A stretch of 64,000 nucleotides of DNA from Heterostelium album PN500 (lineage: Eukaryota > Evosea > Eumycetozoa > Acytosteliales > Acytosteliaceae). The notes below the pieces were generated by a model. That model searched no databases. It was not told the DNA's origin and saw only the letters and a list, made by a program, of their open reading frames with translations. Positions 23,701-35,508 of this stretch are shown here, in pieces. The position numbers and the translations under genes are program-made. How positions within the stretch are numbered: the first letter of the stretch is position 1; each line of letters begins with the position of its first letter. The stretch is from positions 1,798,857-1,862,856 of the forward strand of contig NW_008805063.1 of the NCBI RefSeq assembly GCF_000004825.1. The letters are read 5' to 3'.

Positions 23701-26700
23701 AAACATGAGAATTCAACCATTGCTCGGTTGGTTCAAACACCAAAGTATTGGAACCTGAATGGTTGGTGATGAAACTCCACTTTCCTGGTACGGCAGGTTG
23801 AATGCTAACGAATTGACTCCATTCGATATCAACGTATTCTTCTGGTTCTGCAACTGCGACTGACGATGAAGATGATGCACTAACAGCAACAGTTGTAGCT
23901 GCTGCTGCAGTGGTGGTAGTTGTTGTAGAAGATGATGAAGCTTCATCCTTCTCAACTGTGGCTGCACTCACTTCCTCTGCAACAGTTTCAACCTTCTTTT
24001 CTTCAGCACCTTCAACCTTTGGTGATTCAACAACCTCAGACTTTTGTTCTTCTGATTTTGGTTGTTCTTCAACTGGTTTATCCTCAACCTTTGGTTGCTC
24101 TTCAACTGGTTTCTCCTCAACCTTTGGTTGCTCATCAACTGGTTTTGGTTCTTCAACCTTTGGTTGTTGTTCTTCAGTTGATTTTGGCTGTTCTTCAACT
24201 GGTTTCTCCTCAACCTTTGGTTGCTCTTCAACTGGCTTCTCCTCAACCTTTGGTTGTTCTTCATCCTTCTTCTTGTCCTCTTCAGCGACAGACTTTGCTG
24301 GCTCTTCAACTTTGGATACCTCTGAAACGGGTGGAATAGATTCACTTGGTTTTTCAGTGGAAGTTGATCTTACCTTTGATGATTGCTTCTTTGTTTCGCT
24401 GACTTGTTTCTTAATGGTAGTTCTCAACTCTCTGTTGAATGGAATTGAAATGTTGATTTGTCCACTCAACTCTGTACTTGGAATCAACTTGGACAAAACT
24501 TGGAATTTCTCATCTACGTTGTAGTGATATGGACCAAATTCATTGATAGTTGGAAGAGCACCTTGTTTTGATAAAATCTATAACAATAATAATATATTTG
24601 TTAATATCATCATATTTGATTAATATAAAGTAATGTTAGTTATTACTTACACCTGGTGATAAAACAATTTTGATTGAAGAATTATGTGGCAAGTATTTTG
24701 GTACACGGAAAGATACAACCTTGTCAAAGACGGACTCTGGTGCAACTGCTGGGAAGAGTGTGAGTAGCTCTTCGTTCGAGTGATAAACAGCTTCCACTTC
24801 GAATTTGTTTTTGAAGAGTTTGAGTTTGTCATCGGTAACGATCTTGATCGATTGAATGACACTGTCGACGTCGACCAACTGACTGAAACGAATGGAGAAT
24901 ACCTGATCGATACGCACTGTTGAGTGAGCTTTTGGAAGGAAATCCAAAACCGATTGACGCTCCGTAGAGAATGTGGCGACGAATGGCTTTTCCAATGCTG
25001 CTCCACACCATGTCTTCAAAGAGGTCGGTACTTCCACTCGGAACTGAGTGGACAACGCCAATGTCTCTGAAACATGATAGCAGAGAGTGAGATGATCCTG
25101 GATAGTCCAGTGTCCTTCGACCTCTGGTTTGATGGTTGGCAGTGGACCGAGAGCATCGAGAGACTCTATTTGCAGTGTGAACGGTTGGTTGAATGTAACT
25201 TTGAAGAGGTTGGGGATGATTAGACTGGCGTCCACAGAGATGGTTGGCACGGTTTCAAAGTTTTGCTTGTAGGAGAGCTGAGTTTTGAGTGGTCCTTCGT
25301 TGGAGATGGTGTCACCGTGGATTTCAAGACGGAGGGTCTGTGCCTCTGGGAATCCTTTGGCTGCACCAATAGCAAGCCAACGACCTTCCTCCAAAGGATC
25401 GGAAGTATAGGCTGGATATGGCGAGGTTTCAATCTTTCTAGTCACCAAGTCTTCAGGTTTCAACACGACCAACTCGATATTCTTTGCCATGAGACGGTTT
25501 GTCGCTGTCTTGACAGTGATTACCTCTTTCATGAATTGCTCGACATTGACCAACTGATTGAATTTCACGAAAATGATTGAATTCGGTTGGTAGAGTCGCT
25601 CGAATCTCGAGAGATCGACAAAGATGGTTGGATCGTTGAATACACCGTGGAGGCTAGCAGCTGCGCTCGAGGGAGCAGCATTGAAACCACCCCACAAAGT
25701 TGTAGTCATCTCAATCAGAGCGGTGGTGAATGTCAGTGTTTGTTTCTCGAGTGGTTGTCTGTGGTGATCGCACGGTCCATTCTCAATAACAACATGATAG
25801 GTTGTCGATCCATTCCACTTCTCAGTCGCCTTGTAAGTCATTGATTGAGTATCAACTTCCCATTCTCCAGCAGGTGGATTAGGTGTAATTGTTGGTCTCC
25901 ACTAAAAATATAAGCATATATAGATTAGAAGTTTGTTTCAAATCATTATCATTATCAACTATCATTATATCAATATGTTCAACTTACTGTTATTGGTTTT
26001 GAATTATCTAATGTGTTGGTAAAGTTAATTTTAACATTTGGATTGGAGAATTCAATGTTGGATTTGAATAGCATGACGGTGTTGAAGGAAAAGGTGATAG
26101 GGATGGTAGTTTTCAATGGACCTTCGGTGGATGAAAGTCCGGGGATAATGGTGACGCTAATCTCGCGATATGGTTGGACACCAAACAGTGGTTTGATACC
26201 ATAGCATTTACCTGGATGAGCAGCGACCAATGCGGAAAGCGATGGATCATCTTTCATTTCATCCTCGGTAACTAGTTGAAGAGTATTCTCACCGTGACCT
26301 TCACGCAATCCCGAGATCTTTACGTGGGGAATGAGATCACCTGGTACAATCGGTTGACTGAATGCCATGAATATAGTTTGAGTGGTTGGATAACGAGTTG
26401 ATGTGGTTATCTTTTCGAGGGTGGCAACAAGTTCTACGAGCTGTGTGGAGAACTCATGAGTGACTTCCTTCAGAGCAATCGTTTGATTGTTTGAGAGCTT
26501 GGCTGTCGCTGGAATCTTCACAGTGTATTTGGTACTACGCGACCACGGTTGTTGTGGAGTGTATGTCAGCTTCTTTTCTTCGGCGTTATAAGTCCATCCG
26601 TCGGTTGGAGAATCCGCAGTGAATCCAGCGTTGGCAGGAACGATTTCCGGTGCCCAGAACAACTTGCTAGACTCTTGACAAGTAATGGCGAGTGGATGAC

Positions 26701-27706
26701 TGAAAGTGATTTCAATCGGTGCGTCAACTTCCTTCTGATGTCCAGAGGAGAACGATGTTACCGTTATCAATTCTTCCTTGGCTTTGTCTTCCTCACGTTT
26801 CTTGGCGATCTTATCAACACCGGCGGTAACCGATTTCTTTGCTCTCGATTCCTTGTCCTTTTCGGATTTGGAACGTGGTGAAACCGGTGCTGGTTGATCA
26901 GTTGTTGTTAGTACATCGGCAGTTGATCCAGCTCTTTGTAGAGTTGTTGGTAGTTCCGATGTTGAAGTTGTTGAAGTTGAGGTTGTTGGAGCGTTTGCAA
27001 TGACACGACGACGTTCCTCTTCAGCTGCTTTCGCCTTCTCCTCTTGTTTGCGACGTTCTGCCTCGGTTCTTGGTGGGATTGGTGCGGGTGGGAATGCCAG
27101 TTTGGCATGCTCACCAGTATTCAAGATGGAGTCGAACGGCTTGCTAGTGGCCGGTCTCAACTCCTCCGAGAAACCCTTAATATCATTGGTGATAGTTGTC
27201 AGCACATAATTCGATGGAATCTTTGCCAACAGTTCATTCAAATCATCACCTTCAATTATACCTTGTTCTGGCTGTTGTTGAACTTGTTGTTGTGGTTGTT
27301 GCTGCTGATTGTTTGATGAAGTTGCTTGTTCATCATTATTTTGTTGTTCAGGTTGTTGCTGCAGTGGAGATTCATCTTCAATAACAGATGTTGAAACAGA
27401 GGTAGTTGTAGAAGTAGTTGTTGTTGTAGTACTAGTTGAGACTACATCACCAACTTGCTGTTGTTTTGACGATGCATCGTCTGGACCATTTTGTCCAGTT
27501 GGTTGACCTGTTACTTGTTCAACATTTTGTTGCTCTTGTTGTTGTTGTTGTTCATGCTCCTCCTGTTGTTGTTGTTGTTGTTCTTCCTCTTTCTCCCTTC
27601 TCTCTTTTTCCTCTTGTTCTTTGATTAACTTTTCCTCTTTTTGTTGATTAATCAAATCGATCTCCTCCTTCTTGACTTCAACCAAATCGAAATCAAAGTT
27701 TGACAT
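14716..27706 (-). CDS. giant Ig-like/alpha-2-macroglobulin protein with embedded circularly permuted Ras domain, ~4,248 residues
   Basis: Four exons: 27706-25988, 25901-24651, 24577-14987 and 14901-14716; all donors are GTAAGT and all junctions are phase 0. The first ATG (27706) gives MSNFDFDLVEVKKEEID with no signal peptide, so the protein is probably cytosolic. In order: Gln/Glu-rich start (1-170), several bacterial-type Ig-like (Big_5-like) repeats from about 330, a Val/Glu/Lys/Pro repeat tract (about 1085-1190), more Ig-like repeats, macroglobulin domains (about 2080-2880), the VVDES segment before the bait position (about 2880), a linker with the cpRAS domain (3030-3200), an acidic linker, the A2M domain (from about 3350), a helical thioester-like domain, a Thr/Ala-rich linker (about 3945-4060) and a C-terminal MG10-like domain. 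At the thioester site the sequence is YPYERTEN (3578-3585), lacking the CxEQ Cys, so no covalent trap is expected. Function unknown; A2M proteins trap proteases, Ras domains signal by GTP. Confidence 0.9.
15370..15722 (-). repeat. Thr/Ala-rich low-complexity linker in the A2M-like protein
   Basis: About 118 residues of imperfect TTTTTT-A-ESTT and AAPTTT units, between the thioester-like domain and the last macroglobulin domain. The repeated ACA/ACT codons also produce long Val-rich frames on the other strand, which are artefacts. Such linkers are common in dictyostelid proteins and usually unstructured. Confidence 0.8.
17951..18460 (-). other. circularly permuted Ras-type GTPase domain (cpRAS) inside the A2M-like protein
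   Basis: Residues about 3030-3199 of the giant protein. Motif order is G3 (DTAG, 3036-3039), G4 (NKCD, 3095-3098), G5 (ETSAK, 3123-3127), then P-loop G1 (GDGGVGKS, 3159-3166) and switch I G2 (YDPTIED, 3181-3187, Thr 3184). Normal Ras is G1-G2-G3-G4-G5. New ends fall between strands beta2 and beta3, and the old C-terminus joins the old N-terminus through RRRTGGDPE. The sequence is otherwise close to classical Ras (FVDEYDPTIEDSYRKQ). The residue matching Ras Gln61 is Cys (DTAGCEE). There is no CAAX box, as expected for an internal domain. Circularly permuted Ras domains are known from dictyostelids and a few other eukaryotes; this host-protein context I have not seen described. Confidence 0.95.
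24030..24310 (-). repeat. Val-Glu-Glu-Lys-Pro / Glu-Gln-Pro-Lys repeat tract in the A2M-like protein
   Basis: About ten imperfect copies of an 8-11-residue unit of the form PKVEEKPVEEQ, at about residues 1080-1175, between two blocks of Ig-like repeats. Near-identical units at DNA level point to recent slippage or unequal exchange. Likely a flexible charged spacer. Confidence 0.85.
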
Positions 27707-29525
27707 TCTTTTGTTCAAAAAAAAATGTTTGGTTGACTGTTATTACAATACAACTAAATGAAATGAAATCTTATCAAAACTTTTTTTGATCTTAAAAAAA
27801 TATATTTAAAAATAACTTTTTTTTGGTTAAAGGTTTTTTTTTTGTTTTTTTTTTTTGATCAAACAAACTTGTAGATCTGATCGATATGATATAAATAGAT
27901 TTAATTTGATTTGATTTGAATATTCAAAATAAATATTTTAAATAAAGAATAATAATAATACAAATATATGAAGTTTATGTAAATAAATAAATATTCGAAA
28001 TATTACTATAGTAAAGAAAGATAGATTGTGACTTGTTTAAAAAAATATACAAAATAATACTATCTTTTTTTTTTTTTGTTTTGTTGTTTTCTTTCTTTTT
28101 GAAGTTAAACTAATTTGATCTGAAATATGTAAACTAGTTTTTTTAAATATAACTGTTCTGTTTTGATTATTATTATTGTTATAGTTTAATTAATTAACCT
28201 ATAATAATATATACTATATATATATGGTAGAGTAGTAGATTATTAGTAACTAAGTTAACATTTGGTTTGGTTAATAAAATAATGGGAAATACAAGAAAAA
28301 ACAAACAAAAATTAATAAGAAACAAACAACTAAACTAAATTGGCAAAACAAAGAAAAACAAATTATTAGAGGATATCAATTCAATTCAAATCAATCACTG
28401 TAATCTGAATTCATCTATCATCAAGTAATAGTAGAAAGTGAAATCTATCTTATAAAAGTAAATATTTATCTAAAATGGGTTGGGTTGATTGATTGGTGGC
28501 GGCAAAATTAAAGTGAAAAAAAATATCAATTGAAATATATACCAACCACTCACTCCTTTAATTAATGTTTTACTTGAGTGATTTATGGTTGGTGGTTTTA
28601 AATGTGTGTGTGCGAAGTGAGTTGTGGGGTGGTTGAAGAGAGTGAGTGTGTGAAGTGAAGTTGTATCACTATTAAGTATGAGTTTTTCTTTTTTAATTAA
28701 TTAATTACTTTTTTCGATATAAAATAAAATAATAAATTAGATTTTTCTTTTTGTTATTTAATTAATTAGTAATATTTATTTTGATTGGTAATAATAATTA
28801 TTTGTTGCCAATTAAATAAATATAATAAAATACAATAAGTAGTTAACTAAGCAAATGAAAAATGATGATTGAAAATTAATATGATAATTATAGATTACTA
28901 CACACCTTTATTACTTTGAACTGTTTTCAAAAAAATATTTTTATAATAAAAAAATATGAATGAATGAAGCAACACCCCAATTGTAGTTTTTGTTAGTTTG
29001 TTGTGTGGTAGAGAATAAAGGTGTGTTAGGTTGTCTTGAAATGCTTGATCAATAAAAACAAAAAAATATTTATTTAAATAAAAATAAAAAAAAGATATTT
29101 AACTTTTATTTTTTGTTGATGGTTTTTTCAATGATTCTCATTGATTGGGCACGTCAAAAACTAAAAAAAAAACTGTTTGATTTTTTGAATCATCTTTTTA
29201 ATGTGTGGTGGGTGATCTTTTAAAAACAATGAATTCAAATTATTTCCAAATTTGAATTCATTGAAAATCAACCGTTATTTTTATTTTTAAAAATCGATTG
29301 CATTATTTTAAAAACCTCTTTTTTTTGTTTATTCAAATGGGCTGGGCAATAATACTATTAAAAACATACACGAAACAACTATCTATCTTTTCTTTATTTT
29401 TTATTTTCAAACCTTTAAAGTTTTTATTGGTTTTTTTTTTTTAAATAATAAAAAACATTATTTAATAATTAGTTGTTTTAAAAACATTTAAGTTTCTTGT
29501 TTATTTATTAATCATAATTAATTTA
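27707..29525. other. large upstream region of the A2M-cpRAS gene
   Basis: About 1.8 kb, A+T-rich. Strong poly-T/poly-A tracts occur near 27780-27860 and 28060-28090. A less A+T-rich stretch at 28480-28680 has repeated CACTCACT/GAGTGAGTG text, including an imperfect inverted repeat (CCAACCACTCACTCC versus GAGTGATTTATGGTTGG). No coding region was recognised. Confidence 0.4.
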
Positions 29526-30427
29526 TTAGAGTTTGGGAAGTTCAGTTCTGAAATGTTTTATTATTTTTTTAAAGCATTTCTTTGCCATCTCATAAACTTG
29601 ATAATCCATTTCCGGAATCTTATGCTCCAGGATGTGGTAATCAATTTCTTCGATCTTCCTCTTAAGTGCTTCTATGATGTCCTTTAATTTGATCGGTTGT
29701 TCAAATTGACTCACGTCTAATGATATGGTAACTGATCTCTTCCTTATTATTATTGTTATTATTATCTAGTTGATCGACATTTACATTATCAAGCGGTGGT
29801 ATTGTTTCTAAAATTTCTATATCGACATGACCAATCGGTGGTGTTACTGTTTCTAAATGTTCTTTCACATGATTATCGGCTGGTGGTGGTGGCGGTGGTT
29901 GTGGTGGTAATTGAGGATTTCTTATGATTTGATTATTATTATTGACATTGTTTATAAGATGACTGTCATCTTTCATTATATTATATAGTTGTTAGCTGTT
30001 GGTGGGTGAGTGTGAACAATTTCTCCAAAACTATGTCTTTCTTCTAAAACGATAGCTGTGTTGTTCTTAACTTTTCCTTTGGAGTGCCTTAAGTAGTACC
30101 TTTGGTAGTACTTTTCATTTCCTCTATTGCTCTTGCAATTTCTGGAATATGACTAGGATGATGGCTAGGATAATTGAACCAATTGATACATTGAATATTT
30201 TTTCATATTTCTGGGTGACTACTTCGTTTACCTATACCTGAGTGACAATATTCAGATTAGGCTATGTTTTTTTTATATCGGATAATAAATTATTAGACCT
30301 GATAATTTGAAAAATATTATATATGTGACATTTTTAACCTACTTCTCTTAATTTATTAAAACAATGGACAGGAATGCCTTTTTAGTTCATTGAGATTATG
30401 TTGGATAATTTCTTCAGTAGTGCGCAT
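29526..30427 (-). pseudogene. decayed copy of the Cys/His-rich gene at 30682-31573
   Basis: Three blocks match the intact neighbour in order. The exon 1 start (30427 downward, MRTTEEIIQHN) matches MRSTEEIIKHN. A degenerate Cys/His block lies at about 30110-30280, in which stops have replaced several Cys codons. The conserved 3' half (29976-29526) keeps the ETIPPLDNVNVDQ segment and the helical KLKDIIEALKRKIEEIDYH end. The copy is interrupted by stops and frame changes in the first half, and the two open parts at 29701-29976 and 29526-29714 are in different frames. It is a direct tandem duplicate. The better-kept 3' half could still be transcribed. Confidence 0.75.
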
Positions 30428-30681
30428 TTTGTTCAATATTAATGAGTTTTTCTTTAATTGTTAAAGTTATAATCTCTTCCTACTAAATCTTATAGAAGGG
30501 TTTCTCATATATAGTAACTTTTTTTTTTTTTTTTTTAATTTAAAATAGTCGCCTTAATTCTACTTTATAATTATATTAAAAATTTTGTTAAACTCATAAC
30601 GAAATATTATATTGTGTTTAATATATTTTAAAAAAAAAAATAATATATAAAAAAAAAAAAAAGGTTTGGGAAGTTCGATAC

Positions 30682-31573
30682 TTATTGAGATTGTTTTTTA
30701 AAGCAATGTTTTGCCAACTCATACAGTTGATAATCCATTTCCGGAATTTTATGCTCCAGGATGTGGTAGTCAATTTCTTCGATCTTCCTCTTAAGTGCTT
30801 CTTTTATGTCTTTTAATTTGATTGGTTGTCGTTCATTTTGCCTCAGATCTAATGATATGGTAACTGATCTCTCTTCCTTATTATTATTATTATTATTATC
30901 TTGTTGATCGACATTTACATTATCAAGCGGTGGTATTGTTTCTAAAATTTCTGTCACATGAAGATCATCGTCTGCCGGTGGTGGTGGTGATGATTGAAGA
31001 CCTCTTACTATTTGATTATTGGTATTGTTAAGATTGTGCACAACATGATGTTGTTGTTGTTCTTCAATGAGAGGTTGTTCTTCTATCTCGCTGTCTGTCT
31101 CGTTATCTGTGTCTTGTTGGGTAGTTGCAGTGCGTTCAATCTCCTTTATTGCTCTTGCAATTTGTGGAATATGACTAGGATGATGGCTTGGACAGTTGAA
31201 CCAATTGATACATTGTCTACTTGTGCATGGTATTGAGTGCTTACTTCGTTTGCCTGAACCTGAATGACAATTCTCACACCTTGGCTAACAATTGTTGTTG
31301 ATTCATTTTAGAAAATCGTGTTAGATTAATCTACTACTAATAATAGATCTGATAATTGATTGATTGATTTGATGTGCAATAATAATATGTCTGTCACTAT
31401 ACACGTGATTAATTATAAAAAGCAAAAGAATATAAATGTATATAATAGCTTACTGTTTTTGATTTTGATTTTCTTTTTATTGTTTTATATCTTTCTTCAA
31501 GCATATATAACGAGCAGGTACTCTTTTGGCTGTACTTAATATTATGCTTAATGATTTCTTCGGTTGAACGCAT
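30682..31573 (-). CDS. Cys/His-rich unrecognised protein, 240 residues
   Basis: Two exons: 31573-31454 and 31284-30682 (donor GTAAGC, acceptor TAG, phase 0). Exon 1 encodes a 40-residue basic helix (MRSTEEIIKHN...). Exon 2 opens with a probable metal-binding block, C-x2-C-x13-C-x4-C-x5-C-x2-HH-x3-H, at about residues 43-77 (CENC, then SIPC, then CINWFNCPSHH). An acidic Gln-rich part, a Pro-rich PPPPADD stretch, the ETIPPLDNVNVDQ segment, an Asn run and a C-terminal predicted coiled helix (IKLKDIKEALKRKIEEIDYH) follow. I do not recognise the family. The motif could be a zinc finger of a nucleic-acid-binding or transposon-derived protein. A decayed duplicate lies directly downstream. Confidence 0.7.
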
Positions 31574-31617
31574 TTTAGCTGAATATAAATATTTTTGTGT
31601 TTTAATGATCTTCATAA

Positions 31618-31767
31618 TCAAAAAAAAAATTCTGACCAGAATGCAATTTCGACGATTTCTTTTACGATATTACCTATAATCTTATTATATATTCCTTCAG
31701 AATCACATTTAAATGAACAGTGTATCAACCATTTACCGTGGTAGCTTACAAAGTTATTAAAATACAT
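31618..31767 (-). CDS. possible short open frame, ~50 residues
   Basis: An open minus-strand frame from ATG 31767 (or 31770) to a TGA at 31618, with a Cys-containing centre (WLIHCSFKCDSEG) and a hydrophobic end. It lies directly upstream of the Cys/His-rich gene. It has no recognised relative and may be a remnant or chance. Listed because its composition is unlike the surrounding spacer. Confidence 0.2.
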   Translation of the reverse strand: MYFNNFVSYHGKWLIHCSFKCDSEGIYNKIIGNIVKEIVEIAFWSEFFF

Positions 31768-31770
31768 CAT

Positions 31771-32114
31771 TCAAAGTATGTAAATTACTAATTGTTGAAA
31801 TCATCATCTAAATTATACATTTAATAAAAAATATTTCAACTTTGTTGTTGTTGTAATACTGAATTGTTTTTTTTTACAATATGATAATTTGAATGATTAG
31901 CACACACAATAGTTTATTATTATATTCTCATTATTGATTGTTGATTGCTGATTGTTTAATTAAAATAAATAAACATAACAAAACTTTGCCAAATTTTGTA
32001 ATTCAACATAAATTTGTTTCGTTTTTTTTGTTTTGTTTTGCTTTGTTTATTGTTTGTTGTTTGTTGTTGTTTTCAAACCTATTGCTTGATTACTACTATA
32101 TAAAACTAACTATA
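31771..32114. other. A+T-rich spacer downstream of the cation exchanger
   Basis: About 340 bases with TTTGTTTTG repeats near 32020-32070. Nothing else was recognised. Confidence 0.35.
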
Positions 32115-33346
32115 TTATTCCGTTATTGGATCTACATTGACATTGTAATAGTATTGAATGATTCCAGTGATTACAAATACACCAAAGAGTAGACCACCAT
32201 GATACTGTTGTAGTTTGTTGAAAAAGTATCCGATGGCACCTGCCAACATCGAACAAATAATAACCAATGCTAAACATAATGAATAAGTAGGTGATTCCCA
32301 TTCAAATTGATTGATCGATCCATAAAATGAAAATATCTATAAACAAACAAATATTTGAATAAGTAACTAAATCCAATCTAAACATTAACATTGTATATAT
32401 ATATATATATATATAGACAGACTACTTACACCCATCAATAATGTTGTTTTTGAAATAGTTCCACCTATCAGATTGGAATAGGCGATGTTGATCGATTGTG
32501 AATTGCCTTTGCGCGACAGTGAGATACTCTCGAGAATCTCTGGCATCTCACTGGCGATCGGCGCCAAGAAGAATGCCAGCAGGATTGGGTTGACGTTGAA
32601 TGTCGATGCCAGCTCAACGATCGATCCAATGAATGGCTTGCTAAAGAAGCAGATCAGTGCACCACCGATCACCAACATCATTACACCCTTGGAGACAGGT
32701 TCGTCATGCTCGTCCTCCGCCTTATCCTCGTCGGCCGCCTCGAGGTCGTCTTCCTTCTCGACGTCTGGCAGCCTGTTAAAGAGCGAGTTGACCACGAACA
32801 ACAAGTAGAATCCAACACCTGCAAATCCGAAAATCATATTGTATCCAACGACCGCCAACGACAGTGGAATCACCAGTGAAATCAGTAATATCAAACATTG
32901 TCGTTTGACGGGTGGTTGCAACTGAATCAATCCACCCTTTCTATTCTTTGAGCCAATCCAAATACAAAATCCAAGCGCAATAGTACATACTACAATAGAA
33001 CTTCCACTGACCGCACCAACTGCAAATCTAACATTACTACTTGATAACGCTGTTAAAAAGAATATTGCTTCTGGTGCTAAAAATAGTGATTGATAATAAT
33101 AATAATGATATTTTAGAATTGATTGATTGATTGATTGTGTTTATAACATGTTAATATGATTCTGATTTTAACCAGGATATATGTTTTCAATATTGACATA
33201 CCAGTATTTAACCAGGCAATGATCAAACCACCTATAATAGATGCATCGTATTTCTTCCCTAGAATTTCACCACCTTCTCCCACGCACCACGATGCAAACG
33301 CCAAACAGAAAAAGGTTGAAAAAGAAACAATGATAGGATGTAACAT
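32115..33346 (-). CDS. CaCA-superfamily cation (Ca2+) exchanger, 337 residues
   Basis: Three exons: 33346-33202, 33076-32430 and 32336-32115 (donors GTATGT and GTAAGT, acceptors TAG). The first half-repeat contains GLIIAWLNTAPEAIFF, the alpha-1-type motif with the membrane-embedded Glu, and it is split by intron 1. The second half has FLAPIASEMPEILESISLS, the alpha-2-type motif with Pro-Glu. About ten hydrophobic segments are visible. A loop rich in Glu and Asp (KEDDLEAADEDKAEDEHDE) lies between the halves. Such proteins exchange Ca2+ for H+ or Na+ across plasma or organelle membranes. Length is close to that of short prokaryotic-type exchangers rather than NCX/NCKX. Ion choice and location cannot be told from sequence. 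Confidence 0.82.
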
Positions 33347-34344
33347 TGTTATCTATCTGTATATCTATGTATCTATATTTATTTATAAACGGTAATAATA
33401 TAATTTGTTTTTAAATGGATAACAATAATATATAATTATTTAAGTGAAATGTTTCAATAAAAATAATAAAATGATAAAAAAAGTAAAGAAATAAAATCAA
33501 TCTAAATTTTTAATTAAAACAACAACAACAGCAACATTTAAAAATAGTATTAATATATATATATAGATATAATTAAAAATAATTAATTAATATTACAAAA
33601 AAAAGTTTAAATAAATATGAATATGAATATGTGAAGAAACAGGTAAGTAAGTGAGATATGTAAGTAAATGTAAGTTGAGGGGAATGATAAATCGACTGAA
33701 AATAATATAAATAAACTGTCACTTTTTTTTACAAAATTTCATTTTTCAGTTTTTTTCAGTTTTTTTTTTTTTTTTTTTGATTACTTTTTCCAAAAGATAT
33801 TAATTTTTTAATTTAAATTAATTAATTTTTATTTTTTTTTTTTTGACACATTTGCAAGCAAAGATGATTAGCAGTGCTGGCTCTTTTACACTCACCACTT
33901 CACAACATATCTAAACAAATCATTTATGTTTTCTTTTTCTTTTTTCTTTTTCTTTTTTTTTTTTTTGTTTAATAATAATCATTCGATCACCATATATTTG
34001 GTTTTAGATATTTATGTCTTTTTTGTTTATTTCAATCTGGTTGTCCAAATCCTAATTCCGCCCTCATTGAATAATATTATGAAAAATAAAAATTTTCGTT
34101 GTAACTCCGAGAAAAATGTTGTGATCCAATACAGGGATGAAAGTGCGTGCGTCACCGTTTTTATTTGCAAAAGGTATTACGAAAACCAAAAATATTTATA
34201 ATTAATTAATATTTGGTTTAAAAGTTATTGAAAAAATATCGTCATCATTATTCTTTTATTTATTTCTTAAAATAAAATAAAAAAAGATATATATTTATTG
34301 ATATTATTTATAGTTAAAATATATTTTAAATTATTATTAATTAA
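33347..34344. other. A+T-rich spacer
   Basis: About 1 kb between the exchanger start and the Mdm34 3' end. Poly-T tracts occur at 33750-33780, 33830-33845 and 33945-33967. A patch at 34030-34180 is more balanced in composition but has no convincing gene model on either strand. Confidence 0.35.
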
Positions 34345-35508
34345 TTACAATTCCATTCTCTGACTTTCTTTAGTGACTGAGGATGGATGATGCTTTTGTT
34401 TTTCATTGAACAACAGACCATGTTGCTGTGACTTTTTCTTTAGCGATTTTTGTTGTTGTTGTTTGTTTGATTGTTGGTGTTGAATATGTTGATGATGATG
34501 ATGATGAATTTGTTGATTCTCATCTGGTAAATTAAAAAAACTTGAACTACTATCAAGTCGACTACTACTACTATTGTTACTGTTTAGAAATGGTGATGAA
34601 TTGGATGGTGATGAATTTAATGAATTGGATGCCGATGACGATGCCGATGCCAGCGGAATATTGTTTAGAAAAGATTGTGGTGATATCGATGATGCTATGT
34701 TACTACTGTTGCTGTTGTGTTGACTGAAAAATGCGTTGTTAATCGATATCGAATTGATCGATTGCTGTGGTGGCGATGGTGGCGACGGTGATGCTGGCGA
34801 CGGCACCGTAATGGCACCGACAATCTGTGGGAAGTCTTTCATGATGAAATTTCGGAGTTGCTCCTCCACCAGTTTCTTGACGAAATTGGCAGCGGCCGGG
34901 AATTCATCGAACGACGTCTTGATGTTGACTTGTCGCAGTGGATCGGTGGCAAAGAACGCCTGGATCGACTTGTTGTTGATGAATGAAAACTCGAGTTCTC
35001 CGTCGAAAACGATGTCGGTGATAACGATGGAGAGTGGCATGATATGCGGATTCATTGCCGAGCCCATATTCATGTGTCGCAACAGTTTGCGTTCGGTTCG
35101 CGACGGTGTGATAGATGTACCGAGAAACACAGGATTCGCTTGCACTCGTGTTCTCAACTCCAACAAACCGTTGCCCTGATAGGAAACGTGGAATATAAAT
35201 TTGAATTTCTCTTTTGATGCATCTGCAACCTGTAGTAATTCTAATGCTGGTGGCTAAAATGATGATTGTTTGTTGTTTGTTTGTTTGTTAATTTGTTTGT
35301 TAATTTCATTGTTTTTGTTTTTGTTTTGTTTGTGTTGTAAAGTTTCAATAATTGTACATACTTTATCACCTAAACAGAATTCGTGAACTAATAGTTTATC
35401 TACAATGTTTGGAATGGGTGGACCAGAGTTCAATGTTTGATTTAAACCTTTCTTTATTGTCTCGTAGAAAGATTCGTCAAATGGTCCCCAAGTTAATTTG
35501 AATGACAT
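34345..35508 (-). CDS. Mdm34 homologue (ERMES subunit), 351 residues
   Basis: Two exons: 35508-35362 and 35253-34345 (donor GTATGT, acceptor TAG, phase 0). The N-terminus MSFKLTWGPFDESFYETIKK, followed by LNSGPPIPNIVDKLLVHEFCLGDKPPALELLQ, follows the fungal Mdm34 pattern (MSFxFNWxxFxxSFYxxAKxxL ... PPELEILEI). The SMP lipid-binding domain spans about residues 1-200, with VSYQGNGLLELRTRVQANP typical of the family. The last ~130 residues are Ser/Asn/Gln/His-rich. Mdm34 is the mitochondrial-side outer-membrane subunit of the ERMES ER-mitochondria tether, with Mmm1, Mdm12 and Mdm10, and moves phospholipids between the membranes. ERMES is known outside fungi, including Amoebozoa; function here is by homology. 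Confidence 0.85.

Noticed and set aside
33926-34201. Open frame of 91 codons in the spacer before Mdm34
   Set aside because: It begins in a poly-T tract (Phe run) and has no consistent coding composition; both strands looked equally uncertain.
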